Source: JAFEBO01 sp044221315 (lineage in GTDB: Bacteria > Planctomycetota > Phycisphaerae > Phycisphaerales > UBA1924). Taken from it: a DNA stretch of 64,000 nt. Position 1 is the first letter of the stretch. Each line of letters opens with the position of its first letter. Below, in pieces: positions 42,930 through 53,400 of this stretch. The position numbers were made by a program, and so were the translations under genes. The notes under the pieces are model-generated. The model did no database searches, was not told the DNA's origin, and was given only the letters and a program-made list of their open reading frames with translations. The stretch spans positions 1 through 64,000 of the forward strand of contig JBGAPK010000002.1 of NCBI GenBank assembly GCA_044221315.1, in the 5' to 3' direction.

Positions 42930-43937
42930 CTAGCGAAAGAACCCCTTCAGGTCCAGCCAGACCAGCAGTAACGCCGGACGCACCTGCCACAGCACCAAAC
43001 CGCACACCGACAGGGCAGACAGCAGTACGGTCTGACTCTTCCCTCGCTGACCGTGCGCGCGGGCTGCCGCAATCCACCACCACGCGAAGCCCGCGCACAG
43101 CAGGAGCGGAAGCGCAAACGCTTCGAGCATGAGCCAGCCATTCGGCAGGCCCGTGCCATTGAATTTCCGCCATAGCGCTTCAAACGCGGTCGCCGGACGA
43201 ATCGACAGCTCTCCCAGTGGTTCCATCCAAGGGTCTCTGAGCCAATCACGCCAGATGTTCGCGCCAACCAACGGCGCGGCGATCACAAGCCACCCGAGTG
43301 AATACGCCGTCGATCGCGCAATCGCTTTGGGCGCAAACACCGCACCCTTGGACACGAACCACATGATGATGAACGCGAGTGGCCAGAAGATCGTCAGCAA
43401 AAACGCCCAAGAAACAGAATCGTCGACGTAGAAATTCACCGGCGCGAGGTGCCAGGTGCTCGGCGTGGTCCGTACATCAAACGGAACTCCCCTGCTCACG
43501 CCCGGGAAGTCCACTTTGACATCGAACAAGGGCCAGGCGAACCACCGCGCCGCGTGCGCCCCGGAGTGCCCGATCATCCCGGGCACAAGCAGCGTCCCCA
43601 TGCAGGCCCGCACGATCCAGAACACGACCAGAAGAAAGGCAACGTACGCGCAAAGCCGCGACACCTTGATCGGCCTCGCCCACCGCAGATCACTCCAGAA
43701 CAGCCGGGGACGCAGCGAAAGGACCGCCGTCCAGAACGCCGCAACCAAAAACCGAGCCGGCAGGCAATATTCCACGCACCATCCGCGAAGCCGTCTCGCC
43801 GGATCCACCACATCCTGCCAACGGAACTCCCCGCCGCACTCCGGACACCGGCCCTCAAGCGGGCATTCCGCTTCCCATCGCGCCGTTTCCCCGCTCAGCG
43901 CATACCCGCACTTCGGACATGTGATCTCAAAGCCCAC
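42930..43937 (-). CDS. Polytopic membrane protein with N-terminal zinc ribbon
   Basis: A 335-residue protein. The N-terminal 40 residues hold two CxxC pairs (CPKCGYAL and CPECGGEF), a zinc-ribbon typical of regulatory or membrane-associated proteins. Four or five transmembrane segments follow between about residues 60 and 330. There is no other motif I recognise; such ribbon-plus-membrane proteins are common in Planctomycetota. It converges on the UvrC-like gene. Confidence 0.75.
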   Translation of the reverse strand: MGFEITCPKCGYALSGETARWEAECPLEGRCPECGGEFRWQDVVDPARRLRGWCVEYCLPARFLVAAFWTAVLSLRPRLFWSDLRWARPIKVSRLCAYVAFLLVVFWIVRACMGTLLVPGMIGHSGAHAARWFAWPLFDVKVDFPGVSRGVPFDVRTTPSTWHLAPVNFYVDDSVSWAFLLTIFWPLAFIIMWFVSKGAVFAPKAIARSTAYSLGWLVIAAPLVGANIWRDWLRDPWMEPLGELSIRPATAFEALWRKFNGTGLPNGWLMLEAFALPLLLCAGFAWWWIAAARAHGQRGKSQTVLLSALSVCGLVLWQVRPALLLVWLDLKGFFR

Positions 43938-44081
43938 GGACCCAGTCTACAGGCTCGCGCCGCGGCCAACTCCTTGTTCACCAACTAGAAATCCGACCGT
44001 CACTCTCTCCACTCTCTTCTCCGTGATCTTCGTGCCCTTCGTGTTCTTCGCGGTGAATCTCCGAACCGCACGTAACACACC

Positions 44082-45182
44082 CTACTTCCGCCGCAGCACC
44101 GTGTAATGCGTGAAGATCGACTCCTTCAGCTTCTCCGGCGTCATCTCCGGATCCGGGAAATACACCGGCCAGTACTTGTGCATCACCTCGTCATCCACGA
44201 CATCAAACGCCAGCACCTCAAATCCCACCTTCTCCGCCAGGGACCTCTCGAACGGAAACCGCCCGTCCGCCATCGGCAGGAACGGCTTGTCCGGCGGATT
44301 CTGCGCCGGCGCGATGTTGTACACCAGCATGATCCCGCCCGGCTTGAGGCTGTCGTAGACGGCTTTCAGAAACGTCTCATCGTCCACGCCCAATTTGATG
44401 AGCATCCGCTCGTCCGCCTGACGCTCCGGGTGCACGTACCCCTTCTTCAAAGTGTTCTTGCTGATGAAGAGGTCGTTCTTGCCCCACACCGCCTTCGCGA
44501 TGTCCGCGTCACCCGGCCAGTGCCCGTTGTGCAGTTTGAGCAGCCCCCCCCTCCTGCGTCCTTCCACCGGCCCGATCGCGCCCTGATCCCCCGGCCACGA
44601 ATACAGCGCCGCGAACAGCGGCTCGACCTCAATCCCCTGCGCCACCGCCCCAAGCGACGCGAGCATCCGCAGATGCCCGACACTTCCGTAACCAAAGTCC
44701 AGCACGCTCGCCCCGTCCCACGAACCACTCTGAAGGTACTTCCCCGCGATATCCAGAGCCCGCGCGTAATTCAGCGGCGTGCCGTACCCCGTGTAGTAGT
44801 AGAACTTCTCGTCGCACTCGCGACCCTTGAACTTCGCCTGCTCCTCTGCGCTCAGTTTCTTCCACGCCTCTTCCGTAATCGCCAGACCACGCTCCCGGTC
44901 GCGATAGATCGTCCTCGGCGCAACCGGCGGCAGACTCGCCGCGGCACCCAGAAACTGCCTCCCCATCGCCGTCTCGCACAGCGACTCCGCCGCCTTCGCC
45001 TGCGACTTCATCTCCTCAACCACCGCAACCGGCGCAGGCTTCTCGGGCGCCTTTTCAACCGGCTTGTCCACAGGCTTCGGCGCGGCCGCCGGCTCCCCGG
45101 CCCACGCATGCAGCGCACCGCCGCACAAGAGCCCGCACGCCGCGGCCAAAGCCATTCCACGCCCGCTCTTCGACTCTTTCAT
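44082..45182 (-). CDS. Exported SAM-methyltransferase-like protein
   Basis: A 366-residue protein with a signal peptide (1-28, ending AWAG) and a Pro/Lys-rich spacer, then a class I methyltransferase-like domain. Motif I is VLDFGYGSVGHLRMLASLG, followed by an acidic residue in GIEVEP, and a late strand GGIMLVYNIAP. Methyltransferases need cytoplasmic S-adenosylmethionine, so export is odd: the protein may be a degraded or re-used fold, or may act before secretion. The family may correspond to planctomycete exported class I methyltransferase-like proteins; I do not know an activity. Confidence 0.7.
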   Translation of the reverse strand: MKESKSGRGMALAAACGLLCGGALHAWAGEPAAAPKPVDKPVEKAPEKPAPVAVVEEMKSQAKAAESLCETAMGRQFLGAAASLPPVAPRTIYRDRERGLAITEEAWKKLSAEEQAKFKGRECDEKFYYYTGYGTPLNYARALDIAGKYLQSGSWDGASVLDFGYGSVGHLRMLASLGAVAQGIEVEPLFAALYSWPGDQGAIGPVEGRRRGGLLKLHNGHWPGDADIAKAVWGKNDLFISKNTLKKGYVHPERQADERMLIKLGVDDETFLKAVYDSLKPGGIMLVYNIAPAQNPPDKPFLPMADGRFPFERSLAEKVGFEVLAFDVVDDEVMHKYWPVYFPDPEMTPEKLKESIFTHYTVLRRK

Positions 45183-45249
45183 TCGTTTTCTCCACTACTC
45201 CGATCTACCGCACCCCGAGCGCACCGGTTGCACCAACACAGCCAAAGCT

Positions 45250-45380
45250 CCCCTTTGCGGCGTTGCAGCTCTATCTGCTGCTCTGCAATTCTGCTGCTCT
45301 GCTGCTCTGACCTCTCCCATTTGCCGATTTGCGGCTTTGCCGCTTTGCCGCTCCATCTGCTGCTCTGCTGCTCTCTCTCC
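45250..45380. repeat. Short imperfect tandem repeats in the SurE upstream region
   Basis: Repeats of TGCTGCTCTG and of TTTGCCG-like units alternate in the gap between the exported methyltransferase and surE. Unit length varies and no spacer structure is present, so this is simple-sequence DNA and not a CRISPR array. It lies just before the leaderless-looking surE promoter. Confidence 0.7.
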
Positions 45381-45395
45381 CCTACCCTCGCCCGA

Positions 45396-46232
45396 ATGAA
45401 AATCCTGCTCACCAACGACGACGGCATTCGCGCCCCGGGGATCACCCACCTCTTCGATTCCCTCTCCGACCCCGACAACCGCTTCGGCGGCCCGATCGCC
45501 GCTCCCAACAGCGCGACCGCGACCGAGGTTTTCACCATCGCCCCACTCACGGTCCAATCCGCCACCGGGCACGGTGTCACCTTTCACCAGCCCCTCATGG
45601 TTTCCGAAGTGCAGGTCAACCCGCGCATGAGCGGCATCGCCGTGGACGGCCGCCCCGCCGACTGCGTCAAGCTCGCCATTTCCAACCTCTGGCAGGAAAA
45701 ATTCGGCAAGGGCTCGCGCCCCGATCTGCTCATCAGCGGGCTCAACTCCGGCGCCAACTGTGGCATCAACGTCATCTACTCCGGCACCGTCGCCGCCGCC
45801 ATCGAGGGCGCCTTCCTCGGCGTCCCCGCCATCGCCGTCAGTCTCCACATGGGCCAGGGCAAGACCCGCTGGGATGTCGCGGCCGCCCGCGCCCGCAAGG
45901 CTATCGAGCTCGTCCTCGCCAATGGTCTCCCCGACGCCCACGAGTGCCTCTCCATCAACATCCCCATCACCGAGTCCGGCGGCCCGATGCCCGAACTCCG
46001 CGTCTGCCCCATGAACACCCACGGCCTCGTGGATAGCTACGAAAAACGCCAAAGCCCCTCCAAGGAACCCTACTACTGGGCCAACGGCAGCGGCCTGGGC
46101 TTCAAGGGCTGCGACACGGGCACCGACGTGGATCTTCTGCTGAAGGGCTTCGTGACCGTTACGCCGCTCATGTACGACCTGACTCGGAACGATCATCTCG
46201 GCCGCTGGAAAGCCAGGCTCGCCGCTCGGTGA
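45396..46232 (+). CDS. surE: SurE 5'/3'-nucleotidase
   Basis: A 278-residue nucleoside-monophosphate phosphatase. The metal-binding N-terminus MKILLTNDDGIRAPGI with Asp8/Asp9 is diagnostic, followed by the Ser/Asn motifs FTIAPLTVQSA and PDLLISGLNSGANCG, which contain further metal and phosphate ligands. A TACCCT hexamer ends 7 nt before the ATG and no Shine-Dalgarno is present, so the mRNA may be leaderless. An insertion of about 20 residues after residue 25 (SDPDNRFGGPIAAPNSATAT) is longer than in E. coli SurE. Confidence 0.92.
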   Translation: MKILLTNDDGIRAPGITHLFDSLSDPDNRFGGPIAAPNSATATEVFTIAPLTVQSATGHGVTFHQPLMVSEVQVNPRMSGIAVDGRPADCVKLAISNLWQEKFGKGSRPDLLISGLNSGANCGINVIYSGTVAAAIEGAFLGVPAIAVSLHMGQGKTRWDVAAARARKAIELVLANGLPDAHECLSINIPITESGGPMPELRVCPMNTHGLVDSYEKRQSPSKEPYYWANGSGLGFKGCDTGTDVDLLLKGFVTVTPLMYDLTRNDHLGRWKARLAAR

Positions 46233-46417
46233 TTGCGACGAACGTTTTGGCACCCGCTCACCTCTTCACCTCCCCACCTCCCCACCTCCCCCAAAAGCAA
46301 ACCGGCGGCCTCGTGTTTCCACAAAGCCGCCCGAAGGAAGAAAGAGAGAGTTCGTACCGGCGGCGAGCTGTAACAGATCTCGTCCGCCGTGATTTGACTC
46401 GTTGCCGCCGCGACGTG

Positions 46418-47368
46418 CTAGAGCATCGTGTTCGCGTTCTTCACCTCGTCGGGGAAGATCTTGCGGATCGCGTCGAGCTTTACTTGATCGAGCTTGATCT
46501 GCTCGCAGACGTCCGCTCCAATGTCGGTCACCAGCAGGTCCTGCCGGAACCCGCCCTCGAGCGTGGCCGCAAGATGGTCGGCGATGTAGACAATCGAGGC
46601 GATCGTGCGGGACTCGCTGGGCAGTTCCAGGGGCCGGTGGTGGAAGCCCGTCGCGTACGTGAACGGCTTGGGGAAACGCCACTTATCGCACAGGGCGATG
46701 CCGAAGTCCTGGTGATTGGCGCCGAATACCTCGTCCTCGATCTTCAGCCAGTCGTTCACCGGCACGCCCTTGTCGTCGGCGCCGGCCTTCTGTAGTACCT
46801 CGATCAGTTTGGCCCGATCGAACTGCATCTCAACCATGATCCCGATGTCGTGCATGAGGCCAGCCAGAAAGGCCTCGTCGGCAAGTCCGAGCCGGAGCGA
46901 GTCCGCCAGCATCTTGCTGCCGACAGCAACGGCGTTGCAGTGGCTCCACAGGTGCTTGGCGGAAAAATTTGCCGTAAGCTCGCCGCCACGGAAGAGCTTC
47001 GCAAGGCTCGCCGCGATCGCAATGTTCTTCACCGCGTTCAGCCCGAGCATCACGATCGCCCGGTTGATCGAGGCAATCTGCCCCGGCAGGCCGTAAAACG
47101 AGGAGTTCACGACCTTCAAGATCCGCGACGAGAGCGCCGGGTCCGCCGAGATGATCTTGTTCAGGTCCTGCGCCGTGCTCTTGGGGCTCTCGACCAGTTC
47201 AACGATCTTGAGCGTGATCTCCGGCAGCGTCGCGATGTGGCTGATCTCGCGGATCGCCGCGGCTACCACCGCCTCGCGCGTCGCCGGCGCCGCGCCAGGC
47301 TTGGACCCCGGAGCGGCATTGGCGGACGGAGCTGCGGGGGTCGGTGTACCAGCGGCCGGTGTAGACAT
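46418..47368 (-). CDS. HDOD-domain signalling protein
   Basis: A 316-residue protein: an Ala/Pro-rich N-terminus of about 30 residues and a HDOD domain (about 40-240) with the typical LPEITLKIVELV, IISADPALSSRILKVVNSSFYG and MHDIGIMVEMQ. HDOD proteins are common in motility and signalling, often next to flagellar genes. It is the last minus-strand gene of the glycosylation locus, 148 bp after NeuC. Confidence 0.88.
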   Translation of the reverse strand: MSTPAAGTPTPAAPSANAAPGSKPGAAPATREAVVAAAIREISHIATLPEITLKIVELVESPKSTAQDLNKIISADPALSSRILKVVNSSFYGLPGQIASINRAIVMLGLNAVKNIAIAASLAKLFRGGELTANFSAKHLWSHCNAVAVGSKMLADSLRLGLADEAFLAGLMHDIGIMVEMQFDRAKLIEVLQKAGADDKGVPVNDWLKIEDEVFGANHQDFGIALCDKWRFPKPFTYATGFHHRPLELPSESRTIASIVYIADHLAATLEGGFRQDLLVTDIGADVCEQIKLDQVKLDAIRKIFPDEVKNANTML

Positions 47369-47516
47369 ATCGATCTCCCAGAGTGGCTTCGGAGAGCTAT
47401 CGGCCGGGCAAAGTCCCCACTTTGGGACAACACCAACGCGCACGAAAAGACCTCAGATTCTGCGTTGATCGACGCCCGCACCCAGTGGCGGCACGCCTCT
47501 TCCCGGCTCGCGCCGG

Positions 47517-48707
47517 TTAGTACGCGCAGCGCTTGCGGATCAGGCCCGGATCCTCAAGATCAATTGATGCAAGAGCTTTCGCGATTCTCGGACCCGCATG
47601 CCCGTCGCCGTACGGATGCGCCGGAGACTTCGGCAGCACGTGCGCCGCGATCGCCGCCCGGATCGCGCTCACGGTTGCTTCGGCCACATCCACCACGCTC
47701 GCGGGCATCTCGCGCCCGGACTGCCTCGGCCCCACATTCACGGCGCGGCAGTTGATCGCCGCCGCTTCGATCAGCCCCGCCGATGAATTCCCGAAGAGCA
47801 TCCCGCCGCGCGCCGCCAACCGCTTCAACAGCCCGACAAAAACCACCCGCGGCAGATGCTCAACAAAGCGCCACCGGTTCCGCTCGCACGCACCACGAAG
47901 CACTTCCAGCACCGCCTCGCGCCCAGGATCGAAATTCGGCGCCAGCACCAGCACCCGCTTCCCCGATTCCGCCGCAAACTCCACGATTGCCCTCGCCTGC
48001 GTCCGCTCCATCTCCTCCGATTGTCCGCACGGATGGTGCAGGATCACGATCTGCGGATCACCAATCGCCGCGGCATCCGCGTCCGACATCGTCCGCATGT
48101 CCGCCAGCCCGTCGATCGCCGGTGATCCGACCGTGAACACGCGCTCGGGATTCTCGCCCATCCGGACCAGCCGCTCCGCACTCGCAGGGGTCGCGACAAA
48201 GTGGATGTGGGCCAGCTTGGAAATCGCGTGCCTCATCGCCTCGTCCGCGACCCCTTCCGCCCGGTCGCCTCCGTGGATGTGCGCCAGCGGAATCCCCCCC
48301 ACCGATGCGGCGCTCGCCCCGGCAAACGCCTCGATCCGGTCGCCGAGAACCAGCACGCAGTCCGCGTTCATCCTGTAGAACGACCGCGCCAGCCCCGAAA
48401 TCCCCCGCCCGAGCGCCTCCGCATCATCGATCCGCGAGTGCTTCCCCGGCTGCTGCATCGGAATCACCGATGCGACACGAAACTCCTTCTGAATCTCCGC
48501 GAGCGTGTACGCGGGCCGCAAGAGATGGCTCCCGGCGGCCACAATCGCAAACTCCAGATTCGACTCCGCACCCATCGCCGCGATCACCGGCCTGAGCAGC
48601 CCGAACTCCGCGCGCGACCCGGTCACCACCGCGATGCGCTTCTTCCCCGGCGTTTTCGCCGAAGGAGCCAGCAGTTCCGAATCGGACTTGGGTGGTTCAA
48701 ATGCCAC
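47517..48707 (-). CDS. neuC: UDP-N-acetylglucosamine 2-epimerase, hydrolysing (NeuC-type)
   Basis: A 396-residue enzyme of the NeuC/WecB family. Signature KRIAVVTGSRAEFGLLRPVIAAM, GDRIEAFAGA, HIHGGDRAEGVADEAMRHA and a late NSSAGLIEAA (UDP-binding) are present. In nonulosonic-acid synthesis it converts UDP-GlcNAc (or a diacetylated relative) into ManNAc or a similar sugar while releasing UDP. The neighbours NeuB and NeuA make the rest of the pathway. Whether the final sugar is sialic, legionaminic or pseudaminic acid cannot be read from sequence. Confidence 0.9.
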   Translation of the reverse strand: MAFEPPKSDSELLAPSAKTPGKKRIAVVTGSRAEFGLLRPVIAAMGAESNLEFAIVAAGSHLLRPAYTLAEIQKEFRVASVIPMQQPGKHSRIDDAEALGRGISGLARSFYRMNADCVLVLGDRIEAFAGASAASVGGIPLAHIHGGDRAEGVADEAMRHAISKLAHIHFVATPASAERLVRMGENPERVFTVGSPAIDGLADMRTMSDADAAAIGDPQIVILHHPCGQSEEMERTQARAIVEFAAESGKRVLVLAPNFDPGREAVLEVLRGACERNRWRFVEHLPRVVFVGLLKRLAARGGMLFGNSSAGLIEAAAINCRAVNVGPRQSGREMPASVVDVAEATVSAIRAAIAAHVLPKSPAHPYGDGHAGPRIAKALASIDLEDPGLIRKRCAY

Positions 48708-48733
48708 GGCGGGTGAACGGTAAGGCCAAAGCC

Positions 48734-49768
48734 CTACGCGCGGATCAGGTCACTCCATGCGAGGGGCATGTCCGGCTCAAGGTCCCGTGCTGCACGCGCT
48801 GAAAGAACGCCATTCAGTTCAAACGGAGGAATTCCGGTCCCCGGACGCTTGAACGTGAGATCGGCCCGGACGATTGCCCGCCCGGCCGGGATCGCCCGCG
48901 CCGCCACGATCGACTGCCGGCTCACCCGCCTCACATCCTGTTCAATGTCCAGCACCCGCTTCATGGTTTCGACTTCCGGTGCTGCGCCCGGCGAACGCGC
49001 TCCCGCGATGTACCGCTTGAGATCGCCCGCCGTCAGCGACGCGCCATGATCCGGCCCCTTGGCTTGCGTTTCGTACGTGAAGTGCTTTTCCAGGATCAAA
49101 GCCCCGAGCGCGACCGCCAATCCCCCCGTCTCGATCTCGCCCGTGTGATCGCTATAACCAACCGGCCCGGGGCAGACACGCCGCAGCGCCGGTATGCCGC
49201 CGAGTTCCGCCTTACCCATCGGCGTCGGGTAGCTGCTCACGCACTGGAGCACCGCAAGGCGCTCACGCGCCGGCAAAAGCCACTCGACGGCGCGCCGAAC
49301 CTCCTCGATCGTCGAAGCTCCCGTGCTCAGGATCAGCGGCCGTCCCGTCGCGCCGAGCGCCTCCAGCAGCGGTCTGTGGATGATGTCCGGGCTCGCCGTC
49401 TTGTACGCGTCCCAGCCGAGTTTCTCCGCATCGGCGACGAGCTCGAGGCTGAACACCGTCACGATGGCATGAATGCCCCGCTTGTGCGCCAGCGCTACGA
49501 CCGGCTCCATCTGTGAAGCCGACAACTCCAGCCGGCGCAGCATCTCCCGCGGATCGGATTCTCCCGCCGACTTCTGATACGTCGCGAGGCTCGAGGCGCG
49601 GCTCATCAGCAGATCCGCGCGGAACAATTGCAGCTTGACCGCGTCGGCCCCGGCATCGGCCGCCGCACGCGTGAGTTCCATCGCCCGCTCCGGCGATCCG
49701 TCGTGATTCACGCCGATCTCGGCGATCACGTAGGGACTGGGGCCGATGGCGCGTTCACCGATGTGCAT
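48734..49768 (-). CDS. neuB: Nonulosonic acid synthase (NeuB-type)
   Basis: A 344-residue synthase that condenses a hexosamine with phosphoenolpyruvate. The N-terminal barrel opens IAEIGVNHDGSPERAMEL and contains the metal/PEP motifs QLFRADLLMS, STGASTIEEV and GYSDHTGEIETGG. The C-terminal SAF/antifreeze-like domain (about 280-344) begins SRQSIVAARAIPAG. It overlaps the NeuA gene by 14 bp and is followed by NeuC after 26 bp, a compact biosynthetic operon. Confidence 0.92.
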   Translation of the reverse strand: MHIGERAIGPSPYVIAEIGVNHDGSPERAMELTRAAADAGADAVKLQLFRADLLMSRASSLATYQKSAGESDPREMLRRLELSASQMEPVVALAHKRGIHAIVTVFSLELVADAEKLGWDAYKTASPDIIHRPLLEALGATGRPLILSTGASTIEEVRRAVEWLLPARERLAVLQCVSSYPTPMGKAELGGIPALRRVCPGPVGYSDHTGEIETGGLAVALGALILEKHFTYETQAKGPDHGASLTAGDLKRYIAGARSPGAAPEVETMKRVLDIEQDVRRVSRQSIVAARAIPAGRAIVRADLTFKRPGTGIPPFELNGVLSARAARDLEPDMPLAWSDLIRA

Positions 49769-50492
49769 AACGATCCCTGAGCATGGCGTCGGCCGCGAGA
49801 AGGTCCGAAGCCGAATCGATATCGACGACCGATCCTTCCGGATTCACCACGCCCCGCCGATCTCTCCCGAAGAATGCGTGCGGCCCGGCCTCAACACCCG
49901 AAATCTGGCAGAACAGCGCCCGGCGCGTCAGCGCGATCACGCCCCCATCGGGAATGAACGCCGGGGGCAGGTCCTGCCGCCGGAACACGCCGTGATTCAG
50001 CACCGCGCCCTCCCACGGATGCACGCGCCCCGTCTCGTCCAGCCGCGCCGTCCACCACGGGTGGTTCTTACCCACGCCCTGGTACGACTGCACGCTGTCG
50101 CAGTGCGAGGAGACGAGCAACTCAACAGCCCGGTCGATCAAGTCACCCGGACGAACAGGCACGTTGGCGTAGAGCAGCACGATCGGCGCCGTCTCCGCAA
50201 GCGTCGCGTGCTTCGACTCAAACTCCGTGACCGCGTGCCGCGCGGCATCATCCACCCGCGCCCCGTCGCTCGCCAGTTCCGGCGGACGCCGGACCACGAC
50301 CACGCCTTCGCCCGCGGCAAGGTCCTGCAATCGGGCATCGTCGGTCGAGACGACCACGTGCGCGACCGACCGGGAGGCCTTCGCCGCCTCGATCGTCCAT
50401 CGCGCGCACGGCTTGCCGCCGACCTGGGCCATGTTCTTGCCGGGTACTCCCTTGCTCCCGGCCCGGCCGAGGATGACGGCGACCGCGCTCAT
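49755..50492 (-). CDS. neuA: CMP-nonulosonate cytidylyltransferase (NeuA-type)
   Basis: A 245-residue nucleotidyltransferase that activates the nonulosonic acid as its CMP ester. The signature AVILGRAGSKGVPGKN lies at the N-terminus; the usual ARGGSKG reads GRAGSKG. A later conserved acidic motif in VVDIDSASDLLAADAML supports metal binding. The ATG at 50492 overlaps the Maf-type gene by 4 bp (ATGA), so the sugar donor and transferase are made together. Confidence 0.88.
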   Translation of the reverse strand: MSAVAVILGRAGSKGVPGKNMAQVGGKPCARWTIEAAKASRSVAHVVVSTDDARLQDLAAGEGVVVVRRPPELASDGARVDDAARHAVTEFESKHATLAETAPIVLLYANVPVRPGDLIDRAVELLVSSHCDSVQSYQGVGKNHPWWTARLDETGRVHPWEGAVLNHGVFRRQDLPPAFIPDGGVIALTRRALFCQISGVEAGPHAFFGRDRRGVVNPEGSVVDIDSASDLLAADAMLRDRYAHR

Positions 50493-53400
50493 GCCGAGCC
50501 TTCCGATCGGCGAGGCCCGCCCCGGACCGTTCCGTCCGCGAGGATCGTGACCATGGATGTTTCCATCCGGCGCCGGGAAATCTCGGGCAGCGGCAGCGGA
50601 TCGATCCGCTCGCCGGCGATCGGGCCCGGCAGCGGATCGATCACCGCGGCGCCCGCCGCCATGATCCAGCGGTTGTAGAAACTCTCGATCTCCGAATAGA
50701 CCGCGTCCCGGCGTGTGATCCGCGGCACAATCCAGAAATCCACCAGCCCGGCGTCGGGAATGCAACGACCCTGGAGCAGGCGATCGATCCGGGCGCGCAC
50801 TCCGTCGAACGCGTCGAGAGAACGCAACGACCGGTACGTCTCGGCCCGATCCGCGTGCAGGTCGATGCTGATCACATCCGGCCGGATCGCCAGCAGCGCG
50901 TCCGCGTGGGAGTCATCGAGCAGTTCCGTGCGCACGTGAACGGCCGAAGCCCCGCACTCGCGGGCAATCGCCACAGCCCGCTCGAAGCGCGCATGAAGCA
51001 GCGGCTCGCCTCCGGCGAACGCGACGGGCAGGTGCAATTCGCTCACCCGGAGTTCGAGCAGGCGGGAACGAAGGACTTCCAGATCGAGCGGCTGAGAAGC
51101 GCTCTCGACGTAGCGGTGCGAAACGAGCTGCACGCTCACCGCGTCCGGCAGGGAAGCCTGCGGCCCGACGGCAAGAGCGGCATCGCAGATTTCACCGGCC
51201 GACGCCGTCGCCCACCGATCGCCCAGACGCTTCGCAATCTCTCGCACAATCGCGAACCGATCCTCGCGGTCCGGGATCAGACGCAGCGGCAAATCACGAA
51301 CGGCGGGCTCCACTGGCACGCACGCCGGCATCGCGATCGGATCGGCCTTGGGCGCGATCGGCAGATACCCGAGTATCGTGCCGATCGAGCCGAAGGGCCC
51401 GTTGGCGCGGCACTGTGCCGCGAACTCCGCAGCGAGCGTGCGGTCGATGATGCACGCCGAGAGCCCGGGCGCACCCTGCGAGAAGACCAGCCGCTGCGGA
51501 CCCGCCGGGTCGTCGAAGCGTTCGATCAGGCGATCGACATGCACGGGATCGATGAAGCACCAGTCCGGCCCAACGAGCAGCGCGCCCTCCGCACCGTGGC
51601 CCTCGGGGCTCTCGAACGCCCGATTCAGAGCGCCGGGCGGGAAGACCTCATCGAAAACGGAGAGATTGCCGATCCCTCCGCGCCAGCACGACGGAGCCCA
51701 GATGCGACCGGCCCGGATTGCGCCGGCCCGCGAGGTCATCGCGTTGTGTTCGATCGGCAGAACCGAAACTTCGAATCCGGATCGCAGGCCGGACAGTTCC
51801 CGCACCATCGTCCCGACTCTGTCCGGTTCGACCGTCAGCAGCGTCACACCCCCGAGTCGCGTGCTGCGTGAGAGACGCATCAGCGTCATCTGGAGCGGAT
51901 TGAGCCCTCCCGCGATCGGCCGCGAGAGATCGCGCGGCGTGCCCAGGCCCGAGCGTCCGAGATCGACCGGGATAAAGGCCCGCACGGCGCGTGTCGCGTG
52001 GTTGACGCCGATCTTCGCCGCGGCAGATTCGGCCCGTCGCGTACCCGGCGCCGGCTCGCCGCCCGGCGGCTTGCCCACAATCCGGGCGCTCTTGAGCGAT
52101 GCCAATGCGGCATCGAACATCGATCCGAGTTCGTCCGCCGCGTCGGCGAGCCAGGTGACGTTCTTGAGATCGCGCTCGCCCTGGCGGCGCTGACGCTCCA
52201 GCGGGTCAAGACCTGAATCAAGTTCGATCGCGCGGTCGGCCTTGAAGCGGTTCAGAATCCCGGTCTGGTTCAGGTGCTGCACCAGCCCGTACGCGGGATG
52301 GATCTTCTGCACCTCCCGCGCGTGCTCCTCGATCCGGCCGATCAGCGCGTTGACCCGGGCCTGATCGTCGTGGTTATCGAGTATCTCGCGGAGCGCTTTA
52401 CCCGTCGCGCGGCTCAATTCCGCCACACGCCAGATGTCGGCCCGAACTTGGCGCACCCGCCGGTAGAGCGCGTCCCGCCGCCGCGGGCTCGATTCGGTCC
52501 GGCCCGGAGTGCCCGGAAGTGCAACCGGCTCGCTCGAAGCGAACTGCTTGATCGCCTCGGCGAAAGTCATCGTTCGGGCATGGCGCTTGGCGACGCCCCC
52601 CTCGGTCGCGTCGATCACCCGCAGGCCCCGGGCAACATCCTCGCCGAAGTCGCGTTCGAACTGCACGAGGTAGGTCGTCATCTGCTCGTCGGTGTAGCAG
52701 TCACGCCCGAGGTGGTCCTTCCTCTTATGGAGCATCGAGCGCTGGCGGACGATCCGCTGCCACTCCAGCATCTCGAGCGTGTTGAACTCGTTGAGTTCGC
52801 TCGACCACACCTGGTGGATCGCGGCTCCCGCGGCGTAGTACTGCCCGTCGGTAAACCCAAGATCCTGCCCGATCAGGATCACCGGATCGCAGCCAAGGTG
52901 GCGTGCCAGGTAGTAGGCGAGGTGCGCGACGGTCGCCCCGGGCTTGAGTTCTCCCCGCTCGCGGTGCAGCAACTCGCGCATCGGGCCTTCCATCCCGTCG
53001 GAAAGGATGCCGTCGAGAACCTTCTCGGCCGAGCAGCGGATCGAACCGGGAAACGCCGAGAAGATCGCCGGGCTGGCCTTGGCCTCGACGACGAGCGTGA
53101 CGCCCTCGACATCCGAGGCCGTCAGCCCCTCGTAGAACCGCTTGCTGATCGAATCGTGGTCGAGCGCCGTGACGAAGTCGGGCTTGATGCCCTTGGCCAG
53201 CAGCGTCTTGAGAACCGTCTGCACGGCGATCACGACAAAGCGCGACCGCACCGCCGGGTCCTTCAGCAGATCCACGTTCCGGCGCAGGCTCGGGCCGGCC
53301 GAGACCACGATCGCCGGCTTGCCGTGCGCAGCTCCAGCCAGTTCGGCGATGCCCGGCGCGTTGGCGTAGCTCTCGAGGTTGCCCAGTTGGTTGCGGATCG

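Noticed and set aside
45250..45380. Repeated TGCTGCTCTG and TTTGCCG units considered as a CRISPR array
   Set aside because: Units are short, vary in length and have no spacers; it is simple-sequence DNA.
46250..46300. CACCTCCCC repeats after surE considered as a regulatory repeat
   Set aside because: Only a few imperfect copies in a pyrimidine-rich tail; nothing supports function.
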